Positions 15,784 through 24,258 of a stretch of 25,554 nt of DNA are shown here, in pieces (the stretch's first letter is position 1; every line of letters begins with the position of its first letter). This DNA comes from CAG-1000 sp964545285. GTDB taxonomy: Bacteria > Bacillota_I > Bacilli_A > RF39 > UBA660. Where the stretch lies: NCBI GenBank assembly GCA_964545285.1, contig CAZJEW010000016.1, positions 1-25,554 of the forward strand, read 5' to 3'. Below the pieces are notes generated by a model, which worked only from the letters and a program-made list of their open reading frames with translations, had not been told where the DNA came from and made no database searches. A program made the translations under genes and the position numbers.

Positions 15784-16668
15784 TTATTCCCATAACTTTG
15801 AAGGATAAACTCCTTTTTCAATTAACTTATTTATTTCATTAACTAATTCTTCTTTATCTTCTTTATAAGTCATCCCATGCCATACGGATGTAGTATTTAA
15901 AACTTTTACTTTAATATTTTTAGCAATAATATTTTTATATATTAAATCAGGAAGTAAATATTCATCTTTTAATAAATCGTTATTTTTAAGAAAATATTCA
16001 AGACCTGAAGATAAATATTCATATAATTTTGGTGTAAATCCAAAGAAATTCATAGATACTTCTCTATCAGGTTCCATTTTAAATGATGGACTTCCATCTA
16101 AAGGTGAAGCTATTAAATCATTATTAACATATTCAACTTTACTTTCAATTAATTTAGATAAATAACCATTTTTGCTCTCACAAACACCCCTTTTAACTGA
16201 ACCGTTATCTGTTATAGTATTTTTAACATTATAAGCAACAACAGAATATGTATCTTCATCTTTATTACTTTTAAGAAATTCACTTACCACTTTAAATGCA
16301 TCATAACCATAGAAATCATCTGCATTTAAAACGGCAAATGGTTCATTAACTAAATCTTTAGTACATAATACAGCGTGAGCTGTTCCTAAAGGTTTAACTC
16401 TTTCATTTCTTATTTTTTCATCTAATAAATCATTACTTTGAAAAGCATATTCTACTTTAATAAATTTTTCAATCCTCTTACCAATAGTTTCTTTAAATAA
16501 TTCATAATTTTCTTTTTTAATTATAAAAACAACTTTATCAAAACCACATCTTTTAGCATCATATATTGAATAATCAATAATGAACTCTTTATTAGGACCT
16601 ATTGGTTCTATTTGTTTTAAGCCTCCGAATCTACTGCCCATTCCAGCAGCCATAATTACTAATACCAT
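15784..16668 (-). CDS. Sugar-phosphate nucleotidyltransferase-like protein
   Basis: 294 residues from ATG 16666-16668, preceded by AAGGAG; the frame stays open 16 codons upstream but those overlap the CYTH gene. The GT-A-like nucleotidyltransferase fold is clear: MAAGMGSRFGGLKQ (6-19) binds the NTP, PLGTAHAV is near 93-100, NADDF (115-119) carries a catalytic metal-binding Asp, and later SMNFFGFTP occurs. Such enzymes make NDP-sugars or NDP-alcohols from NTP and a phosphorylated substrate for cell-surface polymers; the substrate is not readable. It lies 1 base after the CYTH gene stop, so the two are tightly coupled, and it is the last gene of the eight-gene run. Confidence 0.82.
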   Translation of the reverse strand: MVLVIMAAGMGSRFGGLKQIEPIGPNKEFIIDYSIYDAKRCGFDKVVFIIKKENYELFKETIGKRIEKFIKVEYAFQSNDLLDEKIRNERVKPLGTAHAVLCTKDLVNEPFAVLNADDFYGYDAFKVVSEFLKSNKDEDTYSVVAYNVKNTITDNGSVKRGVCESKNGYLSKLIESKVEYVNNDLIASPLDGSPSFKMEPDREVSMNFFGFTPKLYEYLSSGLEYFLKNNDLLKDEYLLPDLIYKNIIAKNIKVKVLNTTSVWHGMTYKEDKEELVNEINKLIEKGVYPSKLWE

Positions 16669-16669
16669 A

Positions 16670-17203
16670 TTAATATTCTCCTTTTTTATTAAAAACTCTA
16701 ATAATTTCACTTTCATTTGTTTGAGCTAATGATCTATTCTTATACTCAATTATATTTGTTACTTCACTACCAAACCAATCATAAGCATCAAAATTATCAA
16801 CACTTTGAAAACTATCAAATTCAACTTCGACTGTTTCTAATCCTTCATTTTCATCTTCATAAATATCTATTTCAGCAGTCAATGAATTAGGTAAAGGATA
16901 ATAATATCTAGTTTTTCTTATAGAAGAGGTTCCATTTACTTTTGCTATTAATAATCTATCATATTCTTCTTTATCAATTTCACTTTCAATTTCTCCTCTA
17001 ACTGTAGGTGATTTAAATCTATCCACTTTTATAGTGTGATAATATTTGTGTTCACCATTGTATTCAACATCCCTTATTCTTACCTCTACAACCGCATCTA
17101 AATAAATATATGTTTGAGTAATAGTAGCTTTATCACAACTTTCCATCCCTAATGGATGCTTTTTTAATAAATACTTTTTTTCGATTTCTGACTTTTGTAA
17201 CAT
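16670..17203 (-). CDS. CYTH-domain (triphosphate tunnel) phosphohydrolase-like protein
   Basis: 177 residues, the size of a single CYTH domain. The family-defining ExExK is present as EIEKK (6-10), followed by alternating charged strands typical of the eight-stranded tunnel: VEVRIRDVEY, YYHTIKVDR, RGEIESEID, IRKTRYYYPL, TAEIDIYEDENEGLETVEVEF. CYTH proteins bind triphosphate groups with divalent metal and include thiamine triphosphatases, inorganic triphosphatases and class IV adenylyl cyclases; the bacterial single-domain forms are usually tripolyphosphatase-like. ATG 17201-17203 has an AAGGGAG site. It is 25 bases behind the nitroreductase gene and 1 base before the nucleotidyltransferase, suggesting a shared phosphate-linked role with the latter. 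Confidence 0.82.
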   Translation of the reverse strand: MLQKSEIEKKYLLKKHPLGMESCDKATITQTYIYLDAVVEVRIRDVEYNGEHKYYHTIKVDRFKSPTVRGEIESEIDKEEYDRLLIAKVNGTSSIRKTRYYYPLPNSLTAEIDIYEDENEGLETVEVEFDSFQSVDNFDAYDWFGSEVTNIIEYKNRSLAQTNESEIIRVFNKKGEY

Positions 17204-17228
17204 AATACACTCCCTTAACTATATTCTA

Positions 17229-17960
17229 CTATTTAATTGTATATTTAGCAACTTTAATCAAATCACTATCTTCTTCTTTAAATACAATTCTTTCAAATGA
17301 ATAATTAAACTTATTAAGAGCAATTTCTAATATACATAAAAATATTCCCATATCAATTTTATTATACTTATTTTTAAGTCCGTTAGTAATTTTCAATAAA
17401 CCTTTAACATCTTTAGATCTATATATTTCAATAGTATTATTATTTGATATAATTCTCCATGGTTGAGAATTACAAGCACTTGGAGAATATCTTACTACAT
17501 TAGCAATATCCAAATATGAACCATTCCATATTTCATTAATATCTTTTCTTTTGGTTTTAGAAATATCTTTTCTAAAATTATTTTCATTACACTTACCAAA
17601 ACACATCATAATAACAAAATCACAATCATTGTACTTAATTTCATTTGTTTTACCCCATCCATACCAACAACATCCAATATTTAATGATGAAAGATATAAA
17701 TCAAATTGTTCAAACATATATCCTATATTTAATAAATAATTCTCTTTTTGCTCACTATATATTAATAAACAATATTCTCCTCTATTACAATTAGTTTCTT
17801 CTTTTTTAACTATTTTATATGAAGTTTTAATATCAAATAAACAAATTAAATTACTCAAATATTTATTAATATTATCCAATTCTTCATTTGAAATATGTAA
17901 ATCATTATCATACATTCTTACAGACTTTCTTTTAAAAATCATATCATATAAATTATTCAT
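17229..17960 (-). CDS. Nitroreductase-fold protein (putative TM-nitroreductase type)
   Basis: 243 residues from ATG 17958-17960, with AAAGGAAAA upstream; the frame remains open five codons further up. The N-terminal FKRKSVRMYDN (about 9-19) is the FMN-phosphate binding start of nitroreductases; later GYMFEQFDLYLSSLNIGCCWYGWG and a NVVRYSPSACNSQPWRI segment near 155-175 match the subgroup in which two half-sequences are swapped (PF14512-like). Likely an FMN-dependent NAD(P)H oxidoreductase; the substrate is unknown. Its ATG shares one base with the TAA of the upstream gene (TAATG), so translation is coupled to the Ada/YunG-like protein. Two tandem TAG stops end it. Confidence 0.78.
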   Translation of the reverse strand: MNNLYDMIFKRKSVRMYDNDLHISNEELDNINKYLSNLICLFDIKTSYKIVKKEETNCNRGEYCLLIYSEQKENYLLNIGYMFEQFDLYLSSLNIGCCWYGWGKTNEIKYNDCDFVIMMCFGKCNENNFRKDISKTKRKDINEIWNGSYLDIANVVRYSPSACNSQPWRIISNNNTIEIYRSKDVKGLLKITNGLKNKYNKIDMGIFLCILEIALNKFNYSFERIVFKEEDSDLIKVAKYTIK

Positions 17961-18538
17961 TATTTTCCTTTCCATTTTAAATATTGTTTATGCATACATA
18001 TTGAACATGGTCTATATCCTGCTTTTATTGCTGTTTCTTCATCTTCAAAAAAGACTCTTTTATCAACATATTTACCTTTACTTATCCATCGTAATGCACT
18101 AGGACAATCAAGTCTGCCATATACTTTTAGTTTACTATATCCACCTATAGTACCAGGTATCTTACTAGATATTTTTTCATTACTTTCATCTCTTAAACAA
18201 TACTCTTTCTTTCCATTTAATATAAAATTATTTCTAATATTATTTAAAAGAATTCTATATCTATTTCTAATATCTTTATTATTTAATAGTTCTTCTCTTG
18301 ATACTTCATTCGAATCAATATAGTTTGGTATGTATTCATTATCTATAGATACTGTTAAATCAATGATTTTTCCATTAACAACATTATAATAATAACTATA
18401 ATCTCCACACTTACATCTCTTTATTATTCCACCCATATAATCATTAATAATTATGCTAATAATAGATGAATCTTCTAAAGAAGTTTCTGTTTTGTTTGGC
18501 AAAGAACTAGTTATTATATCAAATATTTCAGTTATCAT
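17960..18538 (-). CDS. YunG-like N-terminal domain fused to an Ada-type zinc-binding domain
   Basis: 192 residues in two parts. The N-terminal part (about 25-105) resembles the YunG family: IIINDYMGGIIKRC, YYYNVVNGKIIDLTV, SREELLNN and RNRYRILL. From memory that family usually has a GQC and a SHY; here the equivalents are DSS and SYY, so any Cys/His active site would be lost. The C-terminal part (about 125-188) is like the Ada metal-binding domain: GRLDCPSALRW with C145, VFFEDEETAIKAGYRPCSIC with C178 and C181; only three Cys are visible, so a fourth zinc ligand would be another residue. No methyltransferase or AraC domain follows, so it is not an alkylation-repair protein. It has a GGAGAG site and is coupled to the nitroreductase gene. 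Confidence 0.7.
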   Translation of the reverse strand: MITEIFDIITSSLPNKTETSLEDSSIISIIINDYMGGIIKRCKCGDYSYYYNVVNGKIIDLTVSIDNEYIPNYIDSNEVSREELLNNKDIRNRYRILLNNIRNNFILNGKKEYCLRDESNEKISSKIPGTIGGYSKLKVYGRLDCPSALRWISKGKYVDKRVFFEDEETAIKAGYRPCSICMHKQYLKWKGK

Positions 18539-18559
18539 AATCTCTCCGTAAATATTATT

Positions 18560-20182
18560 TTAAACATTTATCTCTTTAAATCTTTTATTACCATATTTTT
18601 TTAATAATATGTTTAATAGAACTAGTAAACCAAATACAAATAACAATAACATTAATATTATATAATTAGTATTAAATGATTTAGATAAATAAGATACTAA
18701 TACAATAGATAATACTCCAGAAATCATTCCAAATAGCACTGATACCATAGAACTAATACTTTGTTTTACTACTTCAGTGTCTGAATTCCAATTCATTTTA
18801 GGATATTTTAAATTTATTAACAAGCCAATTATAGCAATAAACGTTGGAAATAATAAAATTATTAATAATAAAAATAATATATCAATAATTGGAGGTTTAA
18901 AAGTAATGATAAATATTAATGAACTAAAAAGTACTCCAATCATAGTTATTATATTACTAGCAAGTACTTTAGATAACAATATTTTATATGGTGAAACAGG
19001 TAAACTTTTAGTTAATAAAAAACTCTTACCTTCTAAAGATATTGAAGAAGATGTAATAGATGTTAAACATATAGTTATCGTAACTGCTGCTAAATATATT
19101 TTAGGAATCATATTTATAATTGTATTAACATCAATATTAATTCCTTCTGAAGTAGTAATTGATGTAATTAAACCTTCTAAATTGATATTCATTCCAATAG
19201 TTAATACAAGCAATATAGCAAGTCCAAATATAGTATTAAATACATAAATAAATGATGAAAAATATCTTTTTAATTCTTTAATAGTTAATGCGTTTAACTG
19301 AGAATGTTTTTTAACTTTAATATTAGAAATAGATATTTTTTTATTAGGAATTTCTTCATTTGACTTAGATATTACCTTGAAATATAATATACTTAACAAA
19401 TATATAAATAATACAAACGGAATAATATTAATTAATAATAACAATATTAAATCTAATAATTTAAAATTAGATATTAGTTTTATATAAAGAGCAGCAGGAT
19501 AATATATTCTTGTAATTATATCATTAATGCTAGTTGCATTAGATACTATTTTTTCTAAAAAACTATTCATATTAAATGAAATAATAAATATACCTAGAAA
19601 GAGTATAGTAGTAAATATAATTTGAATAATTTTTTTATATTTAAAACCGGAAGATATACTTTTAATAAAATATCCAATAAAACACGCTATTATAGTAGGT
19701 ATTATTGGAAGCAATATTAACATTAATAAACTTATTAAATAAAAACTAATATTAGGTATCTCTAATATAATATAAGAAATAAAAGCAGGTAATATAAATA
19801 TTGTATTATAAATATATTGAAAAATAATTAATTTACATGTTCTAACAAAAATAATAGATGATTTTTTTATAGGTAAAGAAAATAACAAATCATTATCTTT
19901 TGCTTCAAATAATATACTTTGAGATTTATATATTCCTTCAAAAATAGTAATTAAACTAGAAATAATTATAAATAAAGTAAGCATTATAAAAGTAAGATTA
20001 ATTTCATGTAATGAAGAACCAATAGTATATGTATATTGTCCAATTGAAAACATTATAATTAACGATAAAAATAATGGTAATAATATTCTATTTAATAAAG
20101 AAGAATTATTATTCGTATTATATTTAAATACATTAATATTGCCTTTAATAGTTGCTTTTAATAAAGAAAAAGTTTTTTTCAT
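18560..20182 (-). CDS. ABC-2 type transporter permease
   Basis: 540 residues, very hydrophobic, with about twelve transmembrane segments in two sets (about 30-275 and 305-530) separated by a short charged loop (about 270-300, KSNEEIPNKKISISNIKVKK). The cytoplasmic stretch LFEAKDNDLLFSLPIKKSSIIFVR (about 91-114) and the SLEGKSFLLTKSLPVSPYKILLSK repeat of the same theme (about 378-400) are typical of ABC-2 exporters of the YthB/NatB type. It lies 6 bases after the ATPase gene, so the two form the transporter. Export of a drug, peptide or ion is inferred from family; the substrate is not visible and no precursor peptide gene is seen nearby. Confidence 0.85.
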   Translation of the reverse strand: MKKTFSLLKATIKGNINVFKYNTNNNSSLLNRILLPLFLSLIIMFSIGQYTYTIGSSLHEINLTFIMLTLFIIISSLITIFEGIYKSQSILFEAKDNDLLFSLPIKKSSIIFVRTCKLIIFQYIYNTIFILPAFISYIILEIPNISFYLISLLMLILLPIIPTIIACFIGYFIKSISSGFKYKKIIQIIFTTILFLGIFIISFNMNSFLEKIVSNATSINDIITRIYYPAALYIKLISNFKLLDLILLLLINIIPFVLFIYLLSILYFKVISKSNEEIPNKKISISNIKVKKHSQLNALTIKELKRYFSSFIYVFNTIFGLAILLVLTIGMNINLEGLITSITTSEGINIDVNTIINMIPKIYLAAVTITICLTSITSSSISLEGKSFLLTKSLPVSPYKILLSKVLASNIITMIGVLFSSLIFIITFKPPIIDILFLLLIILLFPTFIAIIGLLINLKYPKMNWNSDTEVVKQSISSMVSVLFGMISGVLSIVLVSYLSKSFNTNYIILMLLLFVFGLLVLLNILLKKYGNKRFKEINV

Positions 20183-20188
20183 AATAAC

Positions 20189-20893
20189 CTACTTATCAAG
20201 TTCAAGGAATACTTTTTCTAAAGATTTATCTCCTTTTACTTCTTCCATACTACCAACTTTTACTATCTTTCCATTCTTTATTATAGCTACCTTTGTACAT
20301 AGTTTTTCAGCAACATCAAGAATATGAGTTGAGAAAAATATTGTTTTATTTTCCTTACACATCTCTTGCATTACTTTCTTCATATCATATACACTAGTAG
20401 GATCTAAACCAACAAACGGTTCATCCATAATTAAAATAGATGGATTATGAGATAAAGCCGCTATTAAAGCCACTTTTTGCTTCATACCATGAGAAAAAGA
20501 TGAAATAGTATCATTTAACTTATCATCAATTTCAAACATCTTAGAATACTTTAAAATAGCTTCACTTCTATCATTAATACTAACATCATACATATCACAT
20601 ATAAAATTAATATAGTCTATAGCTTTAAGATTTTCATATAAATCAGGATTATCAGGAACATAAGCAATTTCTTTTTTACACTCAATAGGATTATCTTTAA
20701 TAGATTTAGAATTAATTAATATATCCCCTTCTTCAAAATCAAGGATACCAACTATTGCTTTAATAGTAGTAGTCTTACCAGCACCATTATGCCCAATAAA
20801 AGCAAATATTTCACCATCATTAATGTCTAACGAAATATTATCAACAGCTTTTTTATCACCATATTTTTTAGTTAAATTTTTAATATTAATCAT
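20189..20893 (-). CDS. ABC transporter ATPase, BcrA/NatA-like exporter type
   Basis: Powers the permease downstream. 234 residues with Walker A GHNGAGKTT (34-42), Q-loop region near 77, a variant signature SHGMKQK (134-140), which is common in ABC-2 exporters, Walker B ILIMDEP (153-159) and the switch His in STH (188-190). There is no extra accessory domain after it. ATG 20891-20893 has a GGAGGAA site 4 bases upstream. Gap of 25 bases from the acetyltransferase gene and 6 to the permease, consistent with one transcript. Confidence 0.92.
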   Translation of the reverse strand: MINIKNLTKKYGDKKAVDNISLDINDGEIFAFIGHNGAGKTTTIKAIVGILDFEEGDILINSKSIKDNPIECKKEIAYVPDNPDLYENLKAIDYINFICDMYDVSINDRSEAILKYSKMFEIDDKLNDTISSFSHGMKQKVALIAALSHNPSILIMDEPFVGLDPTSVYDMKKVMQEMCKENKTIFFSTHILDVAEKLCTKVAIIKNGKIVKVGSMEEVKGDKSLEKVFLELDK

Positions 20894-20918
20894 AATTCCT
20901 CCATAATTTATATAAATA

Positions 20919-21530
20919 TTATTCTAATTGACCTTCTCTTTTTTCTTTAATCTTATTTGGGAACTTTTTATCAAATTCTTTTAACTCATTCTCATTAATA
21001 TTATAACACAACGGATCACTATAAGTTGCACCATTAATATTAAATTTACTTTTATCAAATATATTTATCATAAAGAATGGATATTCTAAAGTTTTATCAA
21101 GTCCTTCATAATAAATATTATATATAGAACAGCTTTCAAAACCATACTTTTTGTAATAAGTTTCATTTCCAGTAATAATTATTTCATTATAACCTAGCTC
21201 TTTAGCTTTATTCATTGTAAAATTAATTAATTGTTCACCATAACCTTTTTTTTGATATTCTGGAAGAACGCTAACAGGACCAAAAATAAGTACATCCCTG
21301 TTTGTTCCATTGTCTAACTTTAAATTGCCTTTGGCATAAACAATATTTGCTATTAACTGATTGTTCAGTTCTAAGACATAATCTAAATCTTTAACAAAAC
21401 ATTTATCTTTTCTCAAATTATGTATGACTAAATGTTCAAAACATCCTGGTCTATAAACATTCCAAAATGCTTCTCTAGTTAAGTTTTCTACTTCAAAATA
21501 ATCTTTTTCTTCTTCTAATCTAATAATCAT
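20919..21530 (-). CDS. GNAT-family N-acetyltransferase
   Basis: 203 residues. The acetyl-CoA binding motif A is seen as FGPVSVLPEYQKKGYGEQLI (83-102), with QKKGYG as the pyrophosphate loop; EIIITGNETYYKKYGFE after it is the usual strand 5 and following helix. The N-terminal IRLEEEKDYFEVENLTREAFW is typical of the group that often acetylates small molecules or peptides. The acceptor is unknown. The ribosome binding site is weak (AGTGAT). It sits 17 bases behind the DUF3795-like gene. Confidence 0.85.
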   Translation of the reverse strand: MIIRLEEEKDYFEVENLTREAFWNVYRPGCFEHLVIHNLRKDKCFVKDLDYVLELNNQLIANIVYAKGNLKLDNGTNRDVLIFGPVSVLPEYQKKGYGEQLINFTMNKAKELGYNEIIITGNETYYKKYGFESCSIYNIYYEGLDKTLEYPFFMINIFDKSKFNINGATYSDPLCYNINENELKEFDKKFPNKIKEKREGQLE

Positions 21531-21547
21531 ATATCACTATTTTAACC

Positions 21548-21994
21548 TTAATAATTTCTTTTTTTAAATATAATTATATTGGGATTTAATCCACCTTCAT
21601 TATATTCACATACTAATAAGTATTCTTCATCAGCAACTATTCCATAACATTTATTACTATTTACTTTTTGTAATTGATTTCCTAAATATATATTATTATC
21701 ATTTAATAATTTAACTTTTTTACCATTAATAATATATTCCATATTTACAAAAGAACCATTTAACGAATATAGTTCTTTCACTTTAGGCATATCTTCTATT
21801 CCTAAAGAATTAAATTCATTAATCAAATTATTTTTATATTCATTCATTATATTTAATGTATTGCCTTTTTTATTACAACAACACTTTGCTAGTACGCAGT
21901 CTCCTCCAAAAGGATGACCATTAGTTTCTAAACATCCTTTACAATCATTTTTCATATCACAATCATTACAATTAATTCCACATAAACTACTCAT
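21548..21994 (-). CDS. Cys-rich DUF3795-like protein
   Basis: 148 residues. The N-terminal 40 residues carry nine Cys (5, 9, 12, 18, 21, 33, 38, 39, 40) in the spacing CGINCNDC, CKGC, CVLAKCCC seen in DUF3795 proteins, which are thought to bind metal or an Fe-S cluster; function is unknown. The remaining part, about 50-148, has a FNSLGIEDMPKVKELYSLNGSFVN helix-and-strand region and no membrane helix. ATG 21992-21994 has a GGAGAAAA site. It is the first gene of the eight-gene run and has a promoter just upstream. Confidence 0.75.
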   Translation of the reverse strand: MSSLCGINCNDCDMKNDCKGCLETNGHPFGGDCVLAKCCCNKKGNTLNIMNEYKNNLINEFNSLGIEDMPKVKELYSLNGSFVNMEYIINGKKVKLLNDNNIYLGNQLQKVNSNKCYGIVADEEYLLVCEYNEGGLNPNIIIFKKRNY

Positions 21995-22012
21995 ATTTTC
22001 TCCATTAATAAT

Positions 22013-22021
22013 ATTATAACA
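22013..22021 (-). promoter_or_regulatory. Extended -10 promoter of the eight-gene run
   Basis: Minus-strand TGTTATAAT (22013-22021), a full extended -10, 18 bases before the DUF3795-like start. The -35 region overlaps the preceding terminator and has no good match. Confidence 0.6.
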
Positions 22022-22025
22022 TATT

Positions 22026-22056
22026 TATAATAAAAGTAGATATCTCTATCTACTTT
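22026..22056 (-). terminator. Terminator of the membrane-bound XRE regulator gene
   Basis: Perfect 10-bp stem AAAGTAGATA (22047-22056) with TATCTACTTT (22033-22042), 4-base loop, then TTATTATA on the minus strand. The last two codons and the TAG stop of the XRE gene are within the hairpin. Confidence 0.75.
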
Positions 22057-22609
22057 CCACTTCACATTTTCCACCATTATCTTCAAAGTATTTATTAATG
22101 TTTATTATACTTTGATCAATATTTGCCCAATCAGTTATATCTGTTAAATATACTTGCATTTTTTTATTACAGTTTGAACAATTAAAATATGAATCACTTC
22201 CAATAGTAATTAAATAATCATTCTCTTCAATACTACAAGAAAGAGTAGCAGATTTAACTAATGAAGATTCTGGTTGGCGCCTGTAAAAAGTAAATAATAC
22301 AATCACTAATAATATCCACAATAAAAATAATACTCCTAATATCTTTAATATTTTAATAATTATACCTGCTAATTTTTCAGTATTAGATGTTTTTTCAATT
22401 AAAACACTTTTAATATCATTATCAACCAATTCATCTAAACTAACATTAAATATTATTGACATTCTTTTTGCTTGTTTTATATCCATAAATGTTTCTTCTA
22501 ATTCCCATTTAGATATTGTTTGTCTTGTAACATCCATCTTTTCTGCTAATTCTTCTTGTGAAAGATTATTTTTCTTTCTTAATTCACTTATTTTTTTACC
22601 TATTTGCAT
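22046..22609 (-). CDS. XRE-family regulator with membrane anchor and outer CxxC domain
   Basis: 187 residues from ATG 22607-22609, behind AAAGGAAG; the frame is open 14 codons further but that part has no site. Residues 4-60 are a Cro/C1-type helix-turn-helix (SQEELAEKMDVTRQTISKWE), about 80-108 a transmembrane helix, and about 110-187 an outside domain with Cys at 125, 144, 147 and 182 (the middle two as a CxxC). That arrangement is a one-component sensor that could bind DNA while sensing an extracellular or redox signal; this is inference. A separate gap of 92 bases precedes it after the flavodoxin gene, in which I see no clear consensus promoter, so it may be read from upstream. Confidence 0.82.
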   Translation of the reverse strand: MQIGKKISELRKKNNLSQEELAEKMDVTRQTISKWELEETFMDIKQAKRMSIIFNVSLDELVDNDIKSVLIEKTSNTEKLAGIIIKILKILGVLFLLWILLVIVLFTFYRRQPESSLVKSATLSCSIEENDYLITIGSDSYFNCSNCNKKMQVYLTDITDWANIDQSIININKYFEDNGGKCEVESR

Positions 22610-22701
22610 GACATTTCTTCCTTTCAATATAATAATATATCTTAACAACAATTAACTCTATCAATTATGCTTGGAAATTACGCACTTATATTTAACATTT
22701 A

Positions 22702-23202
22702 TTATTTAATATAGCTTAACCAATTATTTATTTCATCTTCTGAAGTAACCATTTGATTTCTTTTTGTTTCATCAGAAGAAAATATTAAATTTAATTTCCC
22801 TAATACATTTGAATCTTCTAATAAAATTTCATAATCATTAAAACTATGTCCAATCCATCCAGCATTACATCCAGCTACTATAACATCTTTATTAGATAAA
22901 TCATATTCCTTTAAAAACCTTTTCATAACAGGTGAAATACCATACCACCATACACAAGAAATTAAAATTACTTTATTATAATTATTTAAATCAATTTTAA
23001 TTGGATTTATCATCACATCTCTTTTAATATCATTATTTTGCCATTCAGTTACCACATCATCATAATTTATAGAAAAAGGTACAGATGGTTCTAATTCTAA
23101 AATATCAGCATCTAATTTTTCTTTTACATATTCAGCAACTTTTTTTGAGTTACCTGTATATGAATAATATATAACTATTATATTATTCTTTTCGTTTAAC
23201 AC
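22702..23202 (-). CDS. Flavodoxin-like FMN protein
   Basis: 166 residues. Phosphate-binding loop YSYTGNS (13-19) near the N-terminus, and VWWYGISPVMKRFL (84-97) and AGCNAGW (110-116) are in the positions of the FMN loops of short Flavodoxin_4-type proteins, which differ from classical electron-carrier flavodoxins. Probably an FMN-dependent electron carrier or reductase. The start is GTG 23200-23202 with a GGTGAT site; an ATG nearby is out of frame. It follows the metallopeptidase stop after 15 bases, so the two are likely on one transcript. Confidence 0.82.
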   Translation of the reverse strand: MLNEKNNIIVIYYSYTGNSKKVAEYVKEKLDADILELEPSVPFSINYDDVVTEWQNNDIKRDVMINPIKIDLNNYNKVILISCVWWYGISPVMKRFLKEYDLSNKDVIVAGCNAGWIGHSFNDYEILLEDSNVLGKLNLIFSSDETKRNQMVTSEDEINNWLSYIK

Positions 23203-23217
23203 TCATATCACCACTTT

Positions 23218-24237
23218 CTATATCACAATTCCTGAATTATGTTCAGACGTCATCATAGCAATTTGACAAACTGCATTTTGAAAATTTTGTTTTAATTCAG
23301 GTGTAGTTAAATACATAGATATTTTTTCATAATTATTTATAATATATTCAGTATCATTATTTTCTATAAAATCAGAAGCGAGCTCTCTTTCAATTTTATT
23401 AATTATTTGATTTTGAATATCCATATTACCAATAAAATTAGTTTTATCTTGCATTGTTATAGTTCTTGGTTGTTTATTAATTTGTTCTATTCCACCTGCA
23501 AGAACTATTTTATCAAGAGAATAAATTTTTTCTAACTCAAACATAAACTCTTCAAATTTACCTTCTTTACCAGGAAATATTTCATATAATTCTTTTAATT
23601 GTTCTCTAGCATCTTTTCTAAATCCTAAAGCAAGTAATTGATTTAAAGGTATTCCTAAACTCGCAGATAATAACATTAAAATATTTCCATTCAATTGATA
23701 TTGTGATAATGGACTAAAGGTTGTATGTTCAGATTGTCCCCTTACACTATTATGTTGAACTCTATATTTTAAATTTCCACCATTAGATACATTATATAAA
23801 ATTTCAGCTGTAAATTGAGTTGCACCTTCAGTTAGAAACATACCAGTATGTCCATCATAATATGAACACCTTTCTTGATTATCAATTGTTCTTGTTTGAA
23901 TAGCGTGTGTTAACTCATGAAAGAAAAATAATTTATTTTTTTCATAATCAGTTTTATTATTCATTGTTATTTTTCTATCATCAGTGATTCCGTATAATCC
24001 ACCTAAATCTTCATCTGATATAGAAGTTAACAAGTGAGGTAAATTCATTGCTAGTGTAACAGGATCTAAATATAATCCATTTTCATTATTTAATTGTCCT
24101 ATAGATTCAATATAATCTGCAATTAAAAGAAAATATTTATCAGAAATATTATGCTGAATACCATTATATTGTAATTTAATAGCATCAACTAAACCACTAC
24201 TAATTAAATCTTTCTCTCTTTGTTCCCTAGATATCAT
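23218..24237 (-). CDS. Unrecognised cytosolic HExxH zinc metallopeptidase-like protein
   Basis: 339 residues that I cannot place in a known family. FFFHELTHAIQ gives HExxH (107-111); TEGATQF has a Glu at 137, 26 residues after, in the position of a gluzincin third ligand. Upstream there is an alpha-helical region (1-95) with ITMNNKTD and downstream mostly helical sequence to 339. No signal peptide or membrane helix is visible, so it probably works inside the cell. ATG 24235-24237 has a GGTGAG site. It is preceded by an XRE regulator gene whose 3' end contains part of its promoter, and followed by a flavodoxin gene. The pairing of an XRE regulator with a cytosolic HExxH peptidase recalls ImmA/ImmR-type switches, but the sequence is not like ImmA. 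Confidence 0.75.
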   Translation of the reverse strand: MISREQREKDLISSGLVDAIKLQYNGIQHNISDKYFLLIADYIESIGQLNNENGLYLDPVTLAMNLPHLLTSISDEDLGGLYGITDDRKITMNNKTDYEKNKLFFFHELTHAIQTRTIDNQERCSYYDGHTGMFLTEGATQFTAEILYNVSNGGNLKYRVQHNSVRGQSEHTTFSPLSQYQLNGNILMLLSASLGIPLNQLLALGFRKDAREQLKELYEIFPGKEGKFEEFMFELEKIYSLDKIVLAGGIEQINKQPRTITMQDKTNFIGNMDIQNQIINKIERELASDFIENNDTEYIINNYEKISMYLTTPELKQNFQNAVCQIAMMTSEHNSGIVI

Positions 24238-24258
24238 TTACTCACCTACTATAAAATT

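Noticed and set aside
18777..19247. Plus-strand frame of 156 residues
   Set aside because: Antisense to the ABC permease; Ile/Asn-rich composition is what the complement of a membrane gene gives.
22610..22701. Promoter for the membrane XRE gene (TTGATA or TTAATT with TATATT/TTATAT)
   Set aside because: Spacings of 17-20 bases give only poor -10 matches; not convincing.
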